Shown here: in pieces, positions 1 through 7,461 of the stretch
Numbering within the stretch: the stretch's first letter is position 1
Layout of the letters: every line of letters starts with the position of its first letter
Assembly (NCBI GenBank): GCA_934650975.1
Contig: CAKUFW010000065.1
Coordinates: forward strand, 1-11,009
Length of the DNA: 11,009 nt
Source of the DNA: an uncultured Collinsella sp.
GTDB taxonomy: Bacteria; Actinomycetota; Coriobacteriia; Coriobacteriales; Coriobacteriaceae
Reading direction: 5' to 3'
The notes under the pieces: model-generated
What the model saw: only the letters and a program-made list of their open reading frames with translations
Database searches by the model: none
Told to the model about the DNA's origin: nothing
Position numbers and translations under genes: made by a program

Positions 1-10
1 GGGTATCGGA

Positions 11-50
11 TTCCCACATTCAGCCGTACATGTACGGCTGAATGTGGGAA
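11..50. repeat. 40-bp perfect palindrome upstream of rho
   Basis: Two 20-bp arms (left arm TTCCCACATTCAGCCGTACA) are exact reverse complements with no spacer, centred between 30 and 31. There is no T-run on either side, so it does not look like an intrinsic terminator. It could be an operator for a dimeric regulator, a cruciform-forming site, or the 3' structure of whatever gene lies to the left. Smaller palindromes follow at 65-75 (TTGATAATCAA) and 83-90 (GACTAGTC). The arms are certain; the function is unknown. Confidence 0.85.
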
Positions 51-116
51 GTGTTCGGATGAAGTTGATAATCAAGGCTTTTGACTAGTCGTTTAAGAAC
101 GTCCCCAATGACTAAG

Positions 117-144
117 TTGCAGGTGGCGGCGGTTGTGTTACACT
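117..144 (+). promoter_or_regulatory. Putative sigma70-type promoter for rho
   Basis: A -35-like TTGCAG (117-122) and a -10-like TACACT (139-144) are separated by 16 bp. Transcription would start near 151 and give a leader of about 140 nt before the GTG start of rho. The leader holds competing short hairpins: GCCCTG at 225-230 can pair with CAGGGC at 258-263, while its CCCTG part can instead pair with CAGGG at 241-245. The promoter is inferred from matches only. Confidence 0.45.
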
Positions 145-288
145 AACGCTGCGTATTTGACGCAATCATCTCGATACAGATCAATGATGTCCGTCGCTTT
201 TTGACGGAGCTAGACTGTTTAGCCGCCCTGAAGGTATATGCAGGGAGCATGTGATCACAGGGCTTGAAAAGAAAGTTGAGCAAACACT

Positions 289-2889
289 GTGTCTGATCAA
301 CAGCAAGAAAACGAAATAACGACGGCGCAAACCGCTCCCACTGCACCGGTTGCGTCGGACCAGGTCGCGATGCCCGCACCGGCTCAGACTTCGGCCGACG
401 AGGCGCCCAAGGCTGCCCCGGCACCAGCACCCGCTGCAGCCGAGAAGGCCGCGTCTGCTGCTTCTTCCGCTGGCGATGATGCCGCGCCCTCAAAGCCCAA
501 GCGTACGCGCCGCGTTGCTAAGTCGGCAGCGGATGGCGAGGAGGCCCCGAAGCCCAAGCGCCGCACCACGCGCACGACGCGTGCCAAGCGCATCGTTGCG
601 GCCGATCCCTCCGCACCGATTTCCGACGAGGTTGCGCAGGCCCGCGCGCTGGCGCAGATCAGCGAGGCCCAGGTTGTGCGCGCCCGTCGTCGTGCTGCCG
701 AGCACGAGGCCGCGGCTCTGACTGAGCTTGCAGTTCCGGTCGCCTCCGGGGCTCCTGCGGCCACCGAGGCCCCTGTCGCGGAGCAGCCGACCGAGAAGCC
801 GGCTCCGCGCGCGCGTCGCCGTACGGTAGCTAAGTCGCAGCAGGATGCCGAGCAGGCGGCCCCTGAGGCCGTCGAAGCTCCGGCTCGTTCCGCAGCGGGG
901 GAGAGCGCGCAGGCCTCTGGCTCTGCAGCGCCCTCCGAGGCCAGCGAGGCTCCTGTCGTCGATCCGGCCCTTCGACCGCATCGTCGTGGCCGCAAGCCCA
1001 AGGCTTTCCTGGAGGCCGAGAAGGCCGCCGCTGCCGCTGCCGCAGCTCAGGCAGCAGTAGCAACTACTGAGCCCGCGCCTGCCGCCGACGCTCCGGCCCA
1101 GGACGCAGCATCCACCGAGACCGCTGCGCCTGCTGAGGGCGAACCCGCCGATGTCCGTCCCGGCCGCAGCCGCCGCACGGCCGCTAAGCGCTCGTCCAAG
1201 GCCAAGGATGCAAAAAAGGACGCGTCCGAGGATTCTGTCAATGAGGTCGCCGAGGCGACCGCCGATGCCGCTCCCGAGACCGAGAACGCCGATCAGCCGG
1301 CGAGCGAGAAGCCCAAGCGCACGCGCAAGAAGTCTCCAAAGGGTAAAGCCGCCGAGCAGCAGGCCGACGCTGAGTCCAACGCCGATGGCGATACCAAGGC
1401 CGACGGCGAAGCCCCGGCCGACACCGACGCCGCAACCCCGGCAGTCCAGGGCACCGCGTCCGCCGAGGCCGAAGAGAACACCCGCCCCAACCGTCGCCAG
1501 CACAAGCGCAACGATGAGCGCAACGAGCGCAAGTATGACCGCAACAACGACCGTCGCAACCGCCAGCGCGACCGCAAGCAGCGCAACAAGGAGCGCAACG
1601 CCGCTCCCACCGAGCCCACGCTTTCGCGCGAGGAGCTCGCGGCCATGAAGGTCGCCGAGCTGCGCGAGAAGGCCAAGGAGTTCGAGATCGAGACGACCGG
1701 CAAGAAGAAAGCTGAGCTCGTCGAGGAGATTTACACCACTGCCGCGAAGGCCGAGGGCTTCCGCGATATCAAGGGCATCCTGCAGATTCGCCCGGACAGC
1801 TCCGGTATCATCCATGCCCACGGCTACATGAAGTCCAACGACGACGCCTTTGTCCCCGCATACCTCATCCGCTCCGCACGCCTGCGCACGGGCGACGTGA
1901 TCGAGGGCTCGCTGCGTCCCTCGCGCGGTGGTGACAAGCGCGCCGGCCTCGCCAAGATCACGACCGTCAACGGCAGGGATCCCGAGCAGATCCGCAACCG
2001 TCCCAAGTTTGGCGACCTCACCCCGGTCTATCCCAATGAGCCGCTGCGCATGGAGCACGGCAAGGATTCCATCACCGGTCGCGCCATCGATATTGTGTCG
2101 CCGATCGGCAAGGGCCAGCGTGGCCTGATCGTGTCGCCTCCCAAGGCCGGCAAGACCACGATTCTCAAGAAGATCTGCCAGTCTATCTCGATCAACAATC
2201 CCGAGGTGCACCTCATCTGCCTGCTCGTCGACGAGCGCCCCGAAGAGGTCACCGATATGCAACGCTCCATTAAGGGCGAGGTCGTTGCCTCGACCTTCGA
2301 TATGCCTGCCGACAACCATACTCGCGTGGCAGAGCTCGTGATCGAGCGTGCCAAACGCATCGTGGAGCTGGGTGGCGACGTCGTGGTGGTGCTCGACTCC
2401 ATCACGCGCCTTGCCCGCGCTTACAACTTGGCCGCTCCCGCCTCGGGCCGTATCCTGTCGGGCGGCGTCGATTCGGCGGCCCTGTATCCGCCTAAGCGCT
2501 TCCTTGGTGCTGCCCGCAACATCGAGAACGGCGGCTCGCTCACTATCCTGGCTTCCGCCCTCATCGATACCGGCTCCAAGATGGACGAGGTCATCTTTGA
2601 GGAGTTCAAGGGCACCGGCAATATGGAGCTCAAGCTCGACCGTGACCTGGCCGACCGCCGTATCTTCCCGGCTATCGACCCCGTCGCCTCGGGCACGCGC
2701 AACGAGGACCTGCTGGTCGACGAGCAGATGCGCCCGTTTGTCTTTGGTCTGCGCCGCATCCTCGCTGGCATGAACAACACCGAGCGCGCGGCCGCGTCGT
2801 TTATCAAGGGCCTCAAGGGCACCAATACCAACCAGGAGTTCCTGGTGCGTTCGGCCAAAAAGCACAGCGACTACGAGCAGACATTCTAG
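289..2889 (+). CDS. rho: Transcription termination factor Rho with long disordered N-terminal extension
   Basis: Rho is a hexameric RNA helicase that loads on untranslated transcripts and uses ATP to release RNA polymerase. The 866-residue product has a complete C-terminal Rho core. A Rho_N-type helical segment covers about 445-485. The cold-shock-like RNA-binding domain begins near 496. The Walker A loop PPKAGKTT is at 617-624, the catalytic-type DERPEEV at 648-654 (E649), Walker B VVVVLD at 698-703, the secondary RNA-binding loop with K736 at 725-737, and the arginine-finger region SGTR at 801-804. E. coli Rho is about 420 residues, so the first 444 residues are extra. They are rich in Ala, Pro and Glu, with basic clusters near 69-75, 88-101, 174-182, 229-238, 290-304 and 341-353, and an Asn/Arg/Asp-rich stretch at 399-437. 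Such inserts are known in actinobacterial Rho and are thought to add RNA contacts. The GTG start is preceded only by a weak purine-rich AAAAGAAAG. An intrinsic terminator follows 40 bp after the stop, so the gene appears monocistronic. Confidence 0.97.
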   Translation: MSDQQQENEITTAQTAPTAPVASDQVAMPAPAQTSADEAPKAAPAPAPAAAEKAASAASSAGDDAAPSKPKRTRRVAKSAADGEEAPKPKRRTTRTTRAKRIVAADPSAPISDEVAQARALAQISEAQVVRARRRAAEHEAAALTELAVPVASGAPAATEAPVAEQPTEKPAPRARRRTVAKSQQDAEQAAPEAVEAPARSAAGESAQASGSAAPSEASEAPVVDPALRPHRRGRKPKAFLEAEKAAAAAAAAQAAVATTEPAPAADAPAQDAASTETAAPAEGEPADVRPGRSRRTAAKRSSKAKDAKKDASEDSVNEVAEATADAAPETENADQPASEKPKRTRKKSPKGKAAEQQADAESNADGDTKADGEAPADTDAATPAVQGTASAEAEENTRPNRRQHKRNDERNERKYDRNNDRRNRQRDRKQRNKERNAAPTEPTLSREELAAMKVAELREKAKEFEIETTGKKKAELVEEIYTTAAKAEGFRDIKGILQIRPDSSGIIHAHGYMKSNDDAFVPAYLIRSARLRTGDVIEGSLRPSRGGDKRAGLAKITTVNGRDPEQIRNRPKFGDLTPVYPNEPLRMEHGKDSITGRAIDIVSPIGKGQRGLIVSPPKAGKTTILKKICQSISINNPEVHLICLLVDERPEEVTDMQRSIKGEVVASTFDMPADNHTRVAELVIERAKRIVELGGDVVVVLDSITRLARAYNLAAPASGRILSGGVDSAALYPPKRFLGAARNIENGGSLTILASALIDTGSKMDEVIFEEFKGTGNMELKLDRDLADRRIFPAIDPVASGTRNEDLLVDEQMRPFVFGLRRILAGMNNTERAAASFIKGLKGTNTNQEFLVRSAKKHSDYEQTF

Positions 2890-2928
2890 GTCGCCTGCCG
2901 AACACGACAACAACCATAGTCATGCCAG

Positions 2929-2958
2929 AAGGGCCGGGGGTTAGATCCCGGCCCTTTT
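2929..2958 (+). terminator. Intrinsic terminator of rho
   Basis: A GC-rich stem (GGGCCGGG at 2931-2938 pairing with CCCGGCCC at 2947-2954, extended by two A-T pairs) has an 8-nt loop and runs into TTTT at 2955-2958. It lies 40 bp after the rho stop codon. Confidence 0.9.
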
Positions 2959-3036
2959 CGTATAGCCGTTTGCCAACGATTTTTGACCTCACGACCGACG
3001 AGCAGCGATTTTCCCGTTTCAATCCCGCTTCGTCGC

Positions 3037-3065
3037 TTGCAATCCCCAAGGGGGTTTCGCATAAT
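3037..3065 (+). promoter_or_regulatory. Putative sigma70-type promoter for the 3203-5132 operon
   Basis: TTGCAA (3037-3042) and CATAAT (3060-3065) are 17 bp apart, close to the housekeeping consensus. The predicted transcript starts near 3072 and has a leader of about 130 nt containing a short GC hairpin (GGGGC, 4-nt loop, GCCCC) at 3123-3136. It is the only good promoter match between the rho terminator and the next gene. Confidence 0.6.
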
Positions 3066-3202
3066 AACTGTTAAGCTTCGCGACGGATAACGCAGATGAA
3101 ACGAACCATATACCGTTGCTTTGGGGCCCAGGCCCCGCTTCATCTTCTCTCGCGCAGCCAACTGAATGATGCGATTTGGGTGCTGGAAGATGGGGAGAGC
3201 TC

Positions 3203-4675
3203 ATGGCTTCTTCTGATGCAACACAACGAGCAGTCCTTGCTGGACTTTCCTGCGGAATCGGCCTTGCCGCTCCTGTGGTGATGTATGCTGCCACGCTGCC
3301 GTTTTCGTCGGTGAATGAGACGGTCGTCGCGGGCGCTGTTCCCTTTGCCGTGGGCGCGGTGGCGGGCGTGGGTATCTATGCCGCCTCGTTGGGTATCTCC
3401 GAATATCGTGCGCAGCATGCCGAGCGCCTGTTCCAGCCCGACGCGATGGGCGGCGCCGCGAATGTGAGCCAGCATCAAAACGAGTTCCAGACCGCCTCGA
3501 TACCCGCTCAGCAGCAGTGGACCGCTCCTCAGGCGGCTGCGTCTGCCGCTCAGCCCAATGCCACTCAACCCAATGCCACTCAGCCTTCTTCGGTCTTCTC
3601 CGGTCTGACCGGCGCCTTCCGGCGCCTCCACGCCGATGATGGCGTTCCGACTATTGCTCGCGCCGCGGATGCCATGAGCGAGGCCGAGGCTTGGTCCATG
3701 ATCGACAGCATGCTCGACGAGGATTCGCCGGTCAGCTGCGACCCCGCGCGCTCGCGCGATGTCTACCAGGTCGCTATCGACGAGCTCACCTACGGCGGCC
3801 AGACCGGCTCTTACAACCGTGACGATATCGCTGCCGCGGCACGCGCCGTCTCGGGCTCTCATGCCGCCCCTGCAGGCAGCACCGCTGCCTTCGTGGCGCT
3901 CGTTGCCAATGCCGCCAACAATGCTGCCACGGCTCAATCCGTTACCTATGACACCGCCGTGCCCGTGACCCCGGCTGCCGCCGTCGTCGACCCTTACGCC
4001 GACGAGCCACTGGCCGTCGACGAGGAGACCATCGCCGCTCGCCGCGCTGCCGAGAGCTCACTGTGGGGCGCTCCCGCACAGCAGCAGGCGGCAGGTGCTG
4101 TACCGTACAATACCAATATCGCCAACATGCCGATTATCAGCGACGCCCCTGCTGCGGCTATCGATCTCGATGACCTTGACGAGCCGGTCATCTCGAACGA
4201 CGTGCCGTATGTGGTCGCTGCCCCGGTCGATGTCCCGGCCTCCGCGTCCCAGTCCGTCGCTGCCGACGAGCCTGTCCATGCAACTTCCGAGGAAGACGTC
4301 CCCATGGCCGATTATTCGGGCCACGAGGGCATGTGGGCAGCCGCTGCCGCAATTTTGGACGAGGTCGTCGAGCCCGCTCCCGTTGCCGCTCCGGTGTTTA
4401 CGCCTGCTCCTCAGCCCGCTGCCCCCGCCTACGTTGGTCGCCACAGCGCCGTGTTTCCTGAGGACACCGCGCGCATCTCGCGCGAAGGTATCGAGCGCGC
4501 CGAGGCCATCGCTGCCGGCATCATGGAGAACCGTCGTCACGAGCGCGTCAATCAGATTCTCGAGGAGGAGATCGACCGCCTGCAGTCTGCAGCGGTGAGG
4601 CGCACGGGCCGTGCCTATCTGAGCGTTATCGAGGGTGGCACCGCCAGCTTTGAGCCGCTCTGTGCGGAGGCATAA
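3203..4675 (+). CDS. Unrecognised two-helix membrane protein with long Ala/Pro-rich tail
   Basis: I do not recognise a family for this 490-residue protein. Two hydrophobic segments (about 10-32 and 41-64) form an N-terminal hairpin. The basic and polar residues after the second helix (EYRAQHAERLF) suggest both ends face the cytoplasm. Residues from about 75 to 410 are low-complexity, rich in Ala, Pro and acidic residues, with a tandem QPNAT repeat at 117-126. The last 65 residues (about 424-490) look like a folded, charged helical segment (RISREGIERAEA, then NQILEEEIDRLQ) and may be the functional end. I chose the ATG at 3203 because GGGGAG (3192-3197) sits 5 nt upstream; a TTG at 3176 in the same frame lacks a comparable site. 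Downstream, a VanZ-family gene starts 7 bp after the stop, so the two are probably co-transcribed. A membrane-anchored envelope or scaffold role would be a guess. Confidence 0.85.
   Translation: MASSDATQRAVLAGLSCGIGLAAPVVMYAATLPFSSVNETVVAGAVPFAVGAVAGVGIYAASLGISEYRAQHAERLFQPDAMGGAANVSQHQNEFQTASIPAQQQWTAPQAAASAAQPNATQPNATQPSSVFSGLTGAFRRLHADDGVPTIARAADAMSEAEAWSMIDSMLDEDSPVSCDPARSRDVYQVAIDELTYGGQTGSYNRDDIAAAARAVSGSHAAPAGSTAAFVALVANAANNAATAQSVTYDTAVPVTPAAAVVDPYADEPLAVDEETIAARRAAESSLWGAPAQQQAAGAVPYNTNIANMPIISDAPAAAIDLDDLDEPVISNDVPYVVAAPVDVPASASQSVAADEPVHATSEEDVPMADYSGHEGMWAAAAAILDEVVEPAPVAAPVFTPAPQPAAPAYVGRHSAVFPEDTARISREGIERAEAIAAGIMENRRHERVNQILEEEIDRLQSAAVRRTGRAYLSVIEGGTASFEPLCAEA
3551..3580 (+). 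repeat. In-frame 15-bp tandem repeat encoding QPNAT twice
   Basis: Two adjacent 15-bp units (3551-3565 and 3566-3580) differ at one base, which is synonymous. They fall in the low-complexity linker of the membrane protein, so a change in copy number would keep the reading frame. Confidence 0.85.
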
Positions 4676-4682
4676 CTTCTGC

Positions 4683-5132
4683 ATGCTTAAACTCGATCGA
4701 AAATGGGCGGTCGCGACCTGCCTGATGGTACTGCTCATCTGGGGCAATTCGATGGTTCCCGGCACGGGGTCCGGCTCATTGAGCCTGTCGATTATGGAGG
4801 CCGTTCGCGGCTTTCTGCACGGCATGGGGCTTCCGTATGAGTGGGTGACCAACTTCGTCGTTCGAAAATGCGCGCATTTTACCGAGTACATGGTGCTCGG
4901 CATTCTAGCGACGCACGCTTTTGATATCGAGGGCCGTCGCACCTTTGACGTATTGCTTCCCACGGCGGTGTTCTTGCTGCTGATTCCCTCGATTGACGAG
5001 ACGATTCAGCTCTTTGTACCCGGTCGCGCCGGCATGATCACCGACGTGATGATCGACTGTTGCGGAGCGATGACGGGCGTTGTGCTTCGATATCTTCTAC
5101 GATCGCTCATATGTGCCAAAAAGGCCGCCTAG
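4683..5132 (+). CDS. VanZ-family integral membrane protein
   Basis: This 149-residue protein matches the VanZ-like family: RKCAHFTEY at 61-69 (R61, K62, H65, E68, Y69), and DETIQLFVPGR at 105-115 (D105, E106, Q109, R115) followed by D121 and D125. Hydrophobic segments lie at about 8-21, 66-80, 89-103 and 126-140, as expected for a small four-helix membrane protein. VanZ itself gives low-level teicoplanin resistance, but most family members are chromosomal with unknown roles, so no resistance is claimed. The ATG at 4683 starts the conserved protein. GGAGG at 4666-4670, 12 nt upstream, overlaps the end of the preceding gene, which suggests translational coupling. A GTG at 4662 in the same frame is a less likely start. 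The stop codon lies inside the terminator stem. There is no vancomycin-resistance cluster nearby. Confidence 0.9.
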   Translation: MLKLDRKWAVATCLMVLLIWGNSMVPGTGSGSLSLSIMEAVRGFLHGMGLPYEWVTNFVVRKCAHFTEYMVLGILATHAFDIEGRRTFDVLLPTAVFLLLIPSIDETIQLFVPGRAGMITDVMIDCCGAMTGVVLRYLLRSLICAKKAA

Positions 5133-5161
5133 GACACGTTGCTTGGTCCTAGGCGGCCTTT
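5120..5161. terminator. Bidirectional terminator shared by convergent genes
   Basis: A perfect 16-bp stem (5120-5135 with 5146-5161) encloses a 10-nt loop. The plus strand continues with TTTCTTTG, and the minus strand reads through the stem into TTTTTGGC, so both directions have a T-rich tail. The VanZ stop codon (5130-5132) is inside the left arm. It can terminate the plus-strand operon and the minus-strand kinase gene that ends at 5246. Confidence 0.9.
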
Positions 5162-5245
5162 CTTTGTTTGGGGGCTTATACGGGGTGTGGCGGCGTCATC
5201 CCGTAGGATGGGATTGCTGGACGTTGCGGCGCCCCTTTGGCGCGC

Positions 5246-6139
5246 CTACTGCTGAAGCGCGGCGGCACCCAGGGCCAGGCAGCCCATGATGCCCTGCTTG
5301 CCCTCGAGACTATTGTTGACGATGTAGGTGTCGATATCGTTGACCTCGGGCGTGACGATATAGCCGTTGAGCATCTCGGCGCACTTTTTGCGTGCGAGCG
5401 GCACGATGGGGGTGTGGTCGGCCACGCCGCCGCCGATGATGATCTTTTGCGGCGCGTAGCACAGCGTGTAGGTCATGAGCGCCTGTGCCAGATAGCCCGC
5501 GAGCAGATCCATGGCCTCCGGGTCATCGGCCATGTCTCCGGCGCTCTTGCCATCCCAACGCTTTTTGACGCCGGGACCGGCGATGAGGCCCTCCAGGCAG
5601 TTGTCATGGAAGGGGCAGGCACTGTGCTCGCCGATGGTGTCACGCGGGTCGCGCGTGACCAGGATGTGGCCGGCCTCGGGATGCATCATGCCGTGCACGA
5701 GCTGGCCGCCCGAGAGCACGCCAGCGCCCACGCCGGTGCCGATGGTCAGGTAGACCACGTCGGTGAGACCCTTGGCGCAGCCAAAGGTGACCTCGCCCAG
5801 GCAGGCGACGTTGACGTCGGTATCGTAGCCGCAGGGGATGTTGAGCTCGTTTTTGATGGCGCCCAGCAGGTCAAAGTAGCGCCATGCGGTCTTGGGCGTC
5901 TCCAAGATCTTGCCGTACTGGGGCGAGGCGGGGTTAACCGCGGTAGGGCCAAAGGCACCGATGCCCAGGGCGGCGATGCCCTTGTCTGCAAACCATGCGT
6001 TGACGGCCTCGACGGTCTCCTGCGGGGTCGTGGTCGCAATCTGCTCGCGTTCGAGGACCGTGCCGTCCGCATAGCCCGTGGCGCACACCATCTTGGTGCC
6101 GCCGGCCTCGAGTGCTCCGATAAGCTGTTGCCCTGCCAT
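5246..6139 (-). CDS. ROK-family sugar kinase, probably fructokinase
   Basis: A ROK kinase transfers phosphate from ATP to a free hexose in the cytoplasm. The 297-residue product shows the N-terminal phosphate-binding GALEAGGTK (8-16), the GAFGP motif (61-65), the catalytic aspartate in DTDVN (D108), the glycine-rich TIGTGVGAG (132-140), and a zinc site built from HPEAGH (H158) with C175, H178 and C181, followed by LEGLIAGPG. GYDTDVN and the C-x2-H-x2-C spacing resemble bacterial fructokinases of the ScrK/GmuE type more than glucokinases, so fructose (or mannose) is the likely substrate; this is inference from family patterns. The start at 6139 has GAGGG (5 nt spacing) upstream. It stands alone between two terminators, with no transporter or hydrolase next to it to narrow the substrate. 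Length is normal and all key residues are present. Confidence 0.92.
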   Translation of the reverse strand: MAGQQLIGALEAGGTKMVCATGYADGTVLEREQIATTTPQETVEAVNAWFADKGIAALGIGAFGPTAVNPASPQYGKILETPKTAWRYFDLLGAIKNELNIPCGYDTDVNVACLGEVTFGCAKGLTDVVYLTIGTGVGAGVLSGGQLVHGMMHPEAGHILVTRDPRDTIGEHSACPFHDNCLEGLIAGPGVKKRWDGKSAGDMADDPEAMDLLAGYLAQALMTYTLCYAPQKIIIGGGVADHTPIVPLARKKCAEMLNGYIVTPEVNDIDTYIVNNSLEGKQGIMGCLALGAAALQQ

Positions 6140-6179
6140 AGCGTCCCTCTCTATTGGGCGAGTTAGTTCACCTCTAAAG

Positions 6180-6216
6180 TATAGCGCTATAAAATATAAA
6201 TGAGGTCGCTATAAAA
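6180..6216 (-). promoter_or_regulatory. AT-rich promoter/operator region of the sugar kinase
   Basis: On the minus strand a good -10 hexamer (TATACT) overlaps the perfect 12-bp palindrome TATAGCGCTATA (6180-6191). CGCTATAAAA occurs at 6185-6194 and again at 6207-6216, an offset of 22 bp or about two helical turns. No clear -35 is visible (ACCTCA at the right distance), which suits a regulated promoter. The repeats are directly visible; their role as an operator is inference. Confidence 0.4.
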
Positions 6217-6251
6217 AGAAACCTCGCAACCCAGCGGGTTCGCGAGGTTTC
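6211..6251 (-). terminator. Intrinsic terminator of the aminotransferase gene
   Basis: Arms 6218-6232 and 6236-6251 pair over 15 bp with one bulged base and a 3-nt loop. Read on the minus strand the stem is followed by TTTTTAT (6217-6211). It lies 28 bp after the aminotransferase stop codon and separates that gene from the kinase. Confidence 0.88.
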
Positions 6252-6279
6252 TCTGGTGCCTTTAGTTGCTGGGCCGTCC

Positions 6280-7461
6280 TTACCCGCGCGGTTTGATTTT
6301 ATCACGCAGCGACTTGAGGTTCTCCAACGCGGCGTTGAGCGTTTCGTCACGTTTGGCAAAGTGGAAGCGAATCAGATGGTTGACGGGCTCGCGGAAGAAG
6401 CTCGAGCCAGGAACGGCGCCCACGCCCACCTTTGAGGCCAGGTCCTCGCAGAAGTCGAGGTCGCTGTCGTAGCCAAACTCTGAGATGTTCATCATGACGT
6501 AGTAGGCGCCCTGCGGCACGTTATGCGTGAGACCGATGCTATCGAGGCCCTGGCAGAACAGGTCGCGCTTGGCGGTGTAGAGGTCGAGGACCTCCTGGTA
6601 ATAGCTATCGTCGAAATTGAGGGCGGTGACGACGGCCTCCTGCAGGGGAGCGGCGGCGCCCACCGTGAGGAAGTCGTGGACCTTCTTGATGCGCTCGGTA
6701 ATCTCGGCCGGAGCGATGGTGTAGCCCAGGCGCCAACCGGTGATGGAGTAGGTCTTGGACAGTGAGCTGCAGCTGATGGTGCGCTCGAACATGCCGGGCA
6801 GCGTGGCCATATAGACATGCTCGTGGGGCGCATAGACGATGTGCTCGTAGACTTCGTCGGTGATGCAGTAGGCGTCGTACTTTTTGCAGAGGTCGGCGAT
6901 AAAGGTGAGCTCCTCGCACGTAAAGACCTTGCCGCAGGGGTTGGACGGGTTGCACAGGACGATAGCCTTGGGGTCGTTGTCGCGGAAGGCCGCCTCGAGG
7001 ACCTCACGATCGAAGTCGAACGTGGGCGGGTTGAGCGGCACATAGATGGGCTCAGCGCCCGAGAGAATCGTGTCGGCACCGTAGTTCTCGTAGAACGGCG
7101 AGAAGATGACGACCTTGTCTCCGGGGTTCGTAACCGTCATCATGGCGGCCATCATGGCCTCGGTGGAGCCGCAGGTGACTACGATGTTCTCGTTGGGGTC
7201 GACCGGCATACCCATAAAGTGCTCCTGCTTGGCCGCGAGCGCCTCACGCATGGCCTGCGAGCCCCACGTGATGGAGTACTGGTGATAGAGCGGCTTGGGG
7301 TCGGTCGCGATGGTGCTAAGGCTCTCGAGCAGCTGCGCCGGGGGATCGAAGTCAGGGAAGCCCTGCGAGAGGTTGACGGCGCCGTACTTATTGGAGATGC
7401 GCGTCATGCGGCGGATGACCGAATCGGTGAATGTCGCCGTGCGGTTGGAGAGTTCTTTCAT
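6280..7461 (-). CDS. Class I/II PLP-dependent aminotransferase
   Basis: A cytoplasmic fold-type I enzyme that moves an amino group between an amino acid and a 2-oxo acid through pyridoxal phosphate. In the 393-residue product, NLSQGFPDFDPP (30-41) is typical of the kynurenine/methionine/aspartate aminotransferase group. CGSTEA marks the cofactor phosphate region, NPSNPCGK (171-178) contains N174, D202 and Y205 lie in ITDEVYEH, the Schiff-base lysine is K236 in SSLSKTYSITGWRLGY, and R365 (LIRFHFAK) should bind the substrate carboxylate. All expected catalytic residues are present. The overall pattern recalls E. coli YbdL and MetC-independent methionine or aromatic aminotransferases, but the amino-acid preference cannot be read from sequence. 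I chose the ATG at 7461 because AAAGGA (7467-7472) is 5 nt upstream; an ATG at 7479 in frame has no ribosome-binding site. It is transcribed away from the tRNA cluster. Confidence 0.93.
   Translation of the reverse strand: MKELSNRTATFTDSVIRRMTRISNKYGAVNLSQGFPDFDPPAQLLESLSTIATDPKPLYHQYSITWGSQAMREALAAKQEHFMGMPVDPNENIVVTCGSTEAMMAAMMTVTNPGDKVVIFSPFYENYGADTILSGAEPIYVPLNPPTFDFDREVLEAAFRDNDPKAIVLCNPSNPCGKVFTCEELTFIADLCKKYDAYCITDEVYEHIVYAPHEHVYMATLPGMFERTISCSSLSKTYSITGWRLGYTIAPAEITERIKKVHDFLTVGAAAPLQEAVVTALNFDDSYYQEVLDLYTAKRDLFCQGLDSIGLTHNVPQGAYYVMMNISEFGYDSDLDFCEDLASKVGVGAVPGSSFFREPVNHLIRFHFAKRDETLNAALENLKSLRDKIKPRG

Noticed and set aside
184..204. Six-codon leader peptide (MMSVAF) ahead of rho
   Set aside because: No convincing ribosome-binding site and too short to support without conservation.
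490..2913. 807-codon open frame on the minus strand opposite rho
   Set aside because: It is the antisense of a clear rho gene; long shadow frames are expected in this G+C-rich codon usage, and its translation is low-complexity with no recognisable domain.
3096..3281. 61-codon plus-strand frame in the leader of the membrane-protein gene
   Set aside because: It has no good ribosome-binding site, overlaps the start of the well-supported 3203 gene in another frame and has no recognisable features.
4683..5132. Glycopeptide-resistance cluster
   Set aside because: Only a VanZ-family protein is present; there are no ligase, dehydrogenase or dipeptidase genes, so resistance is not supported.
5237..6166. 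309-codon plus-strand frame opposite the ROK kinase
   Set aside because: The kinase motifs on the minus strand are complete; the opposite frame shows no domain and only mirrors codon bias.
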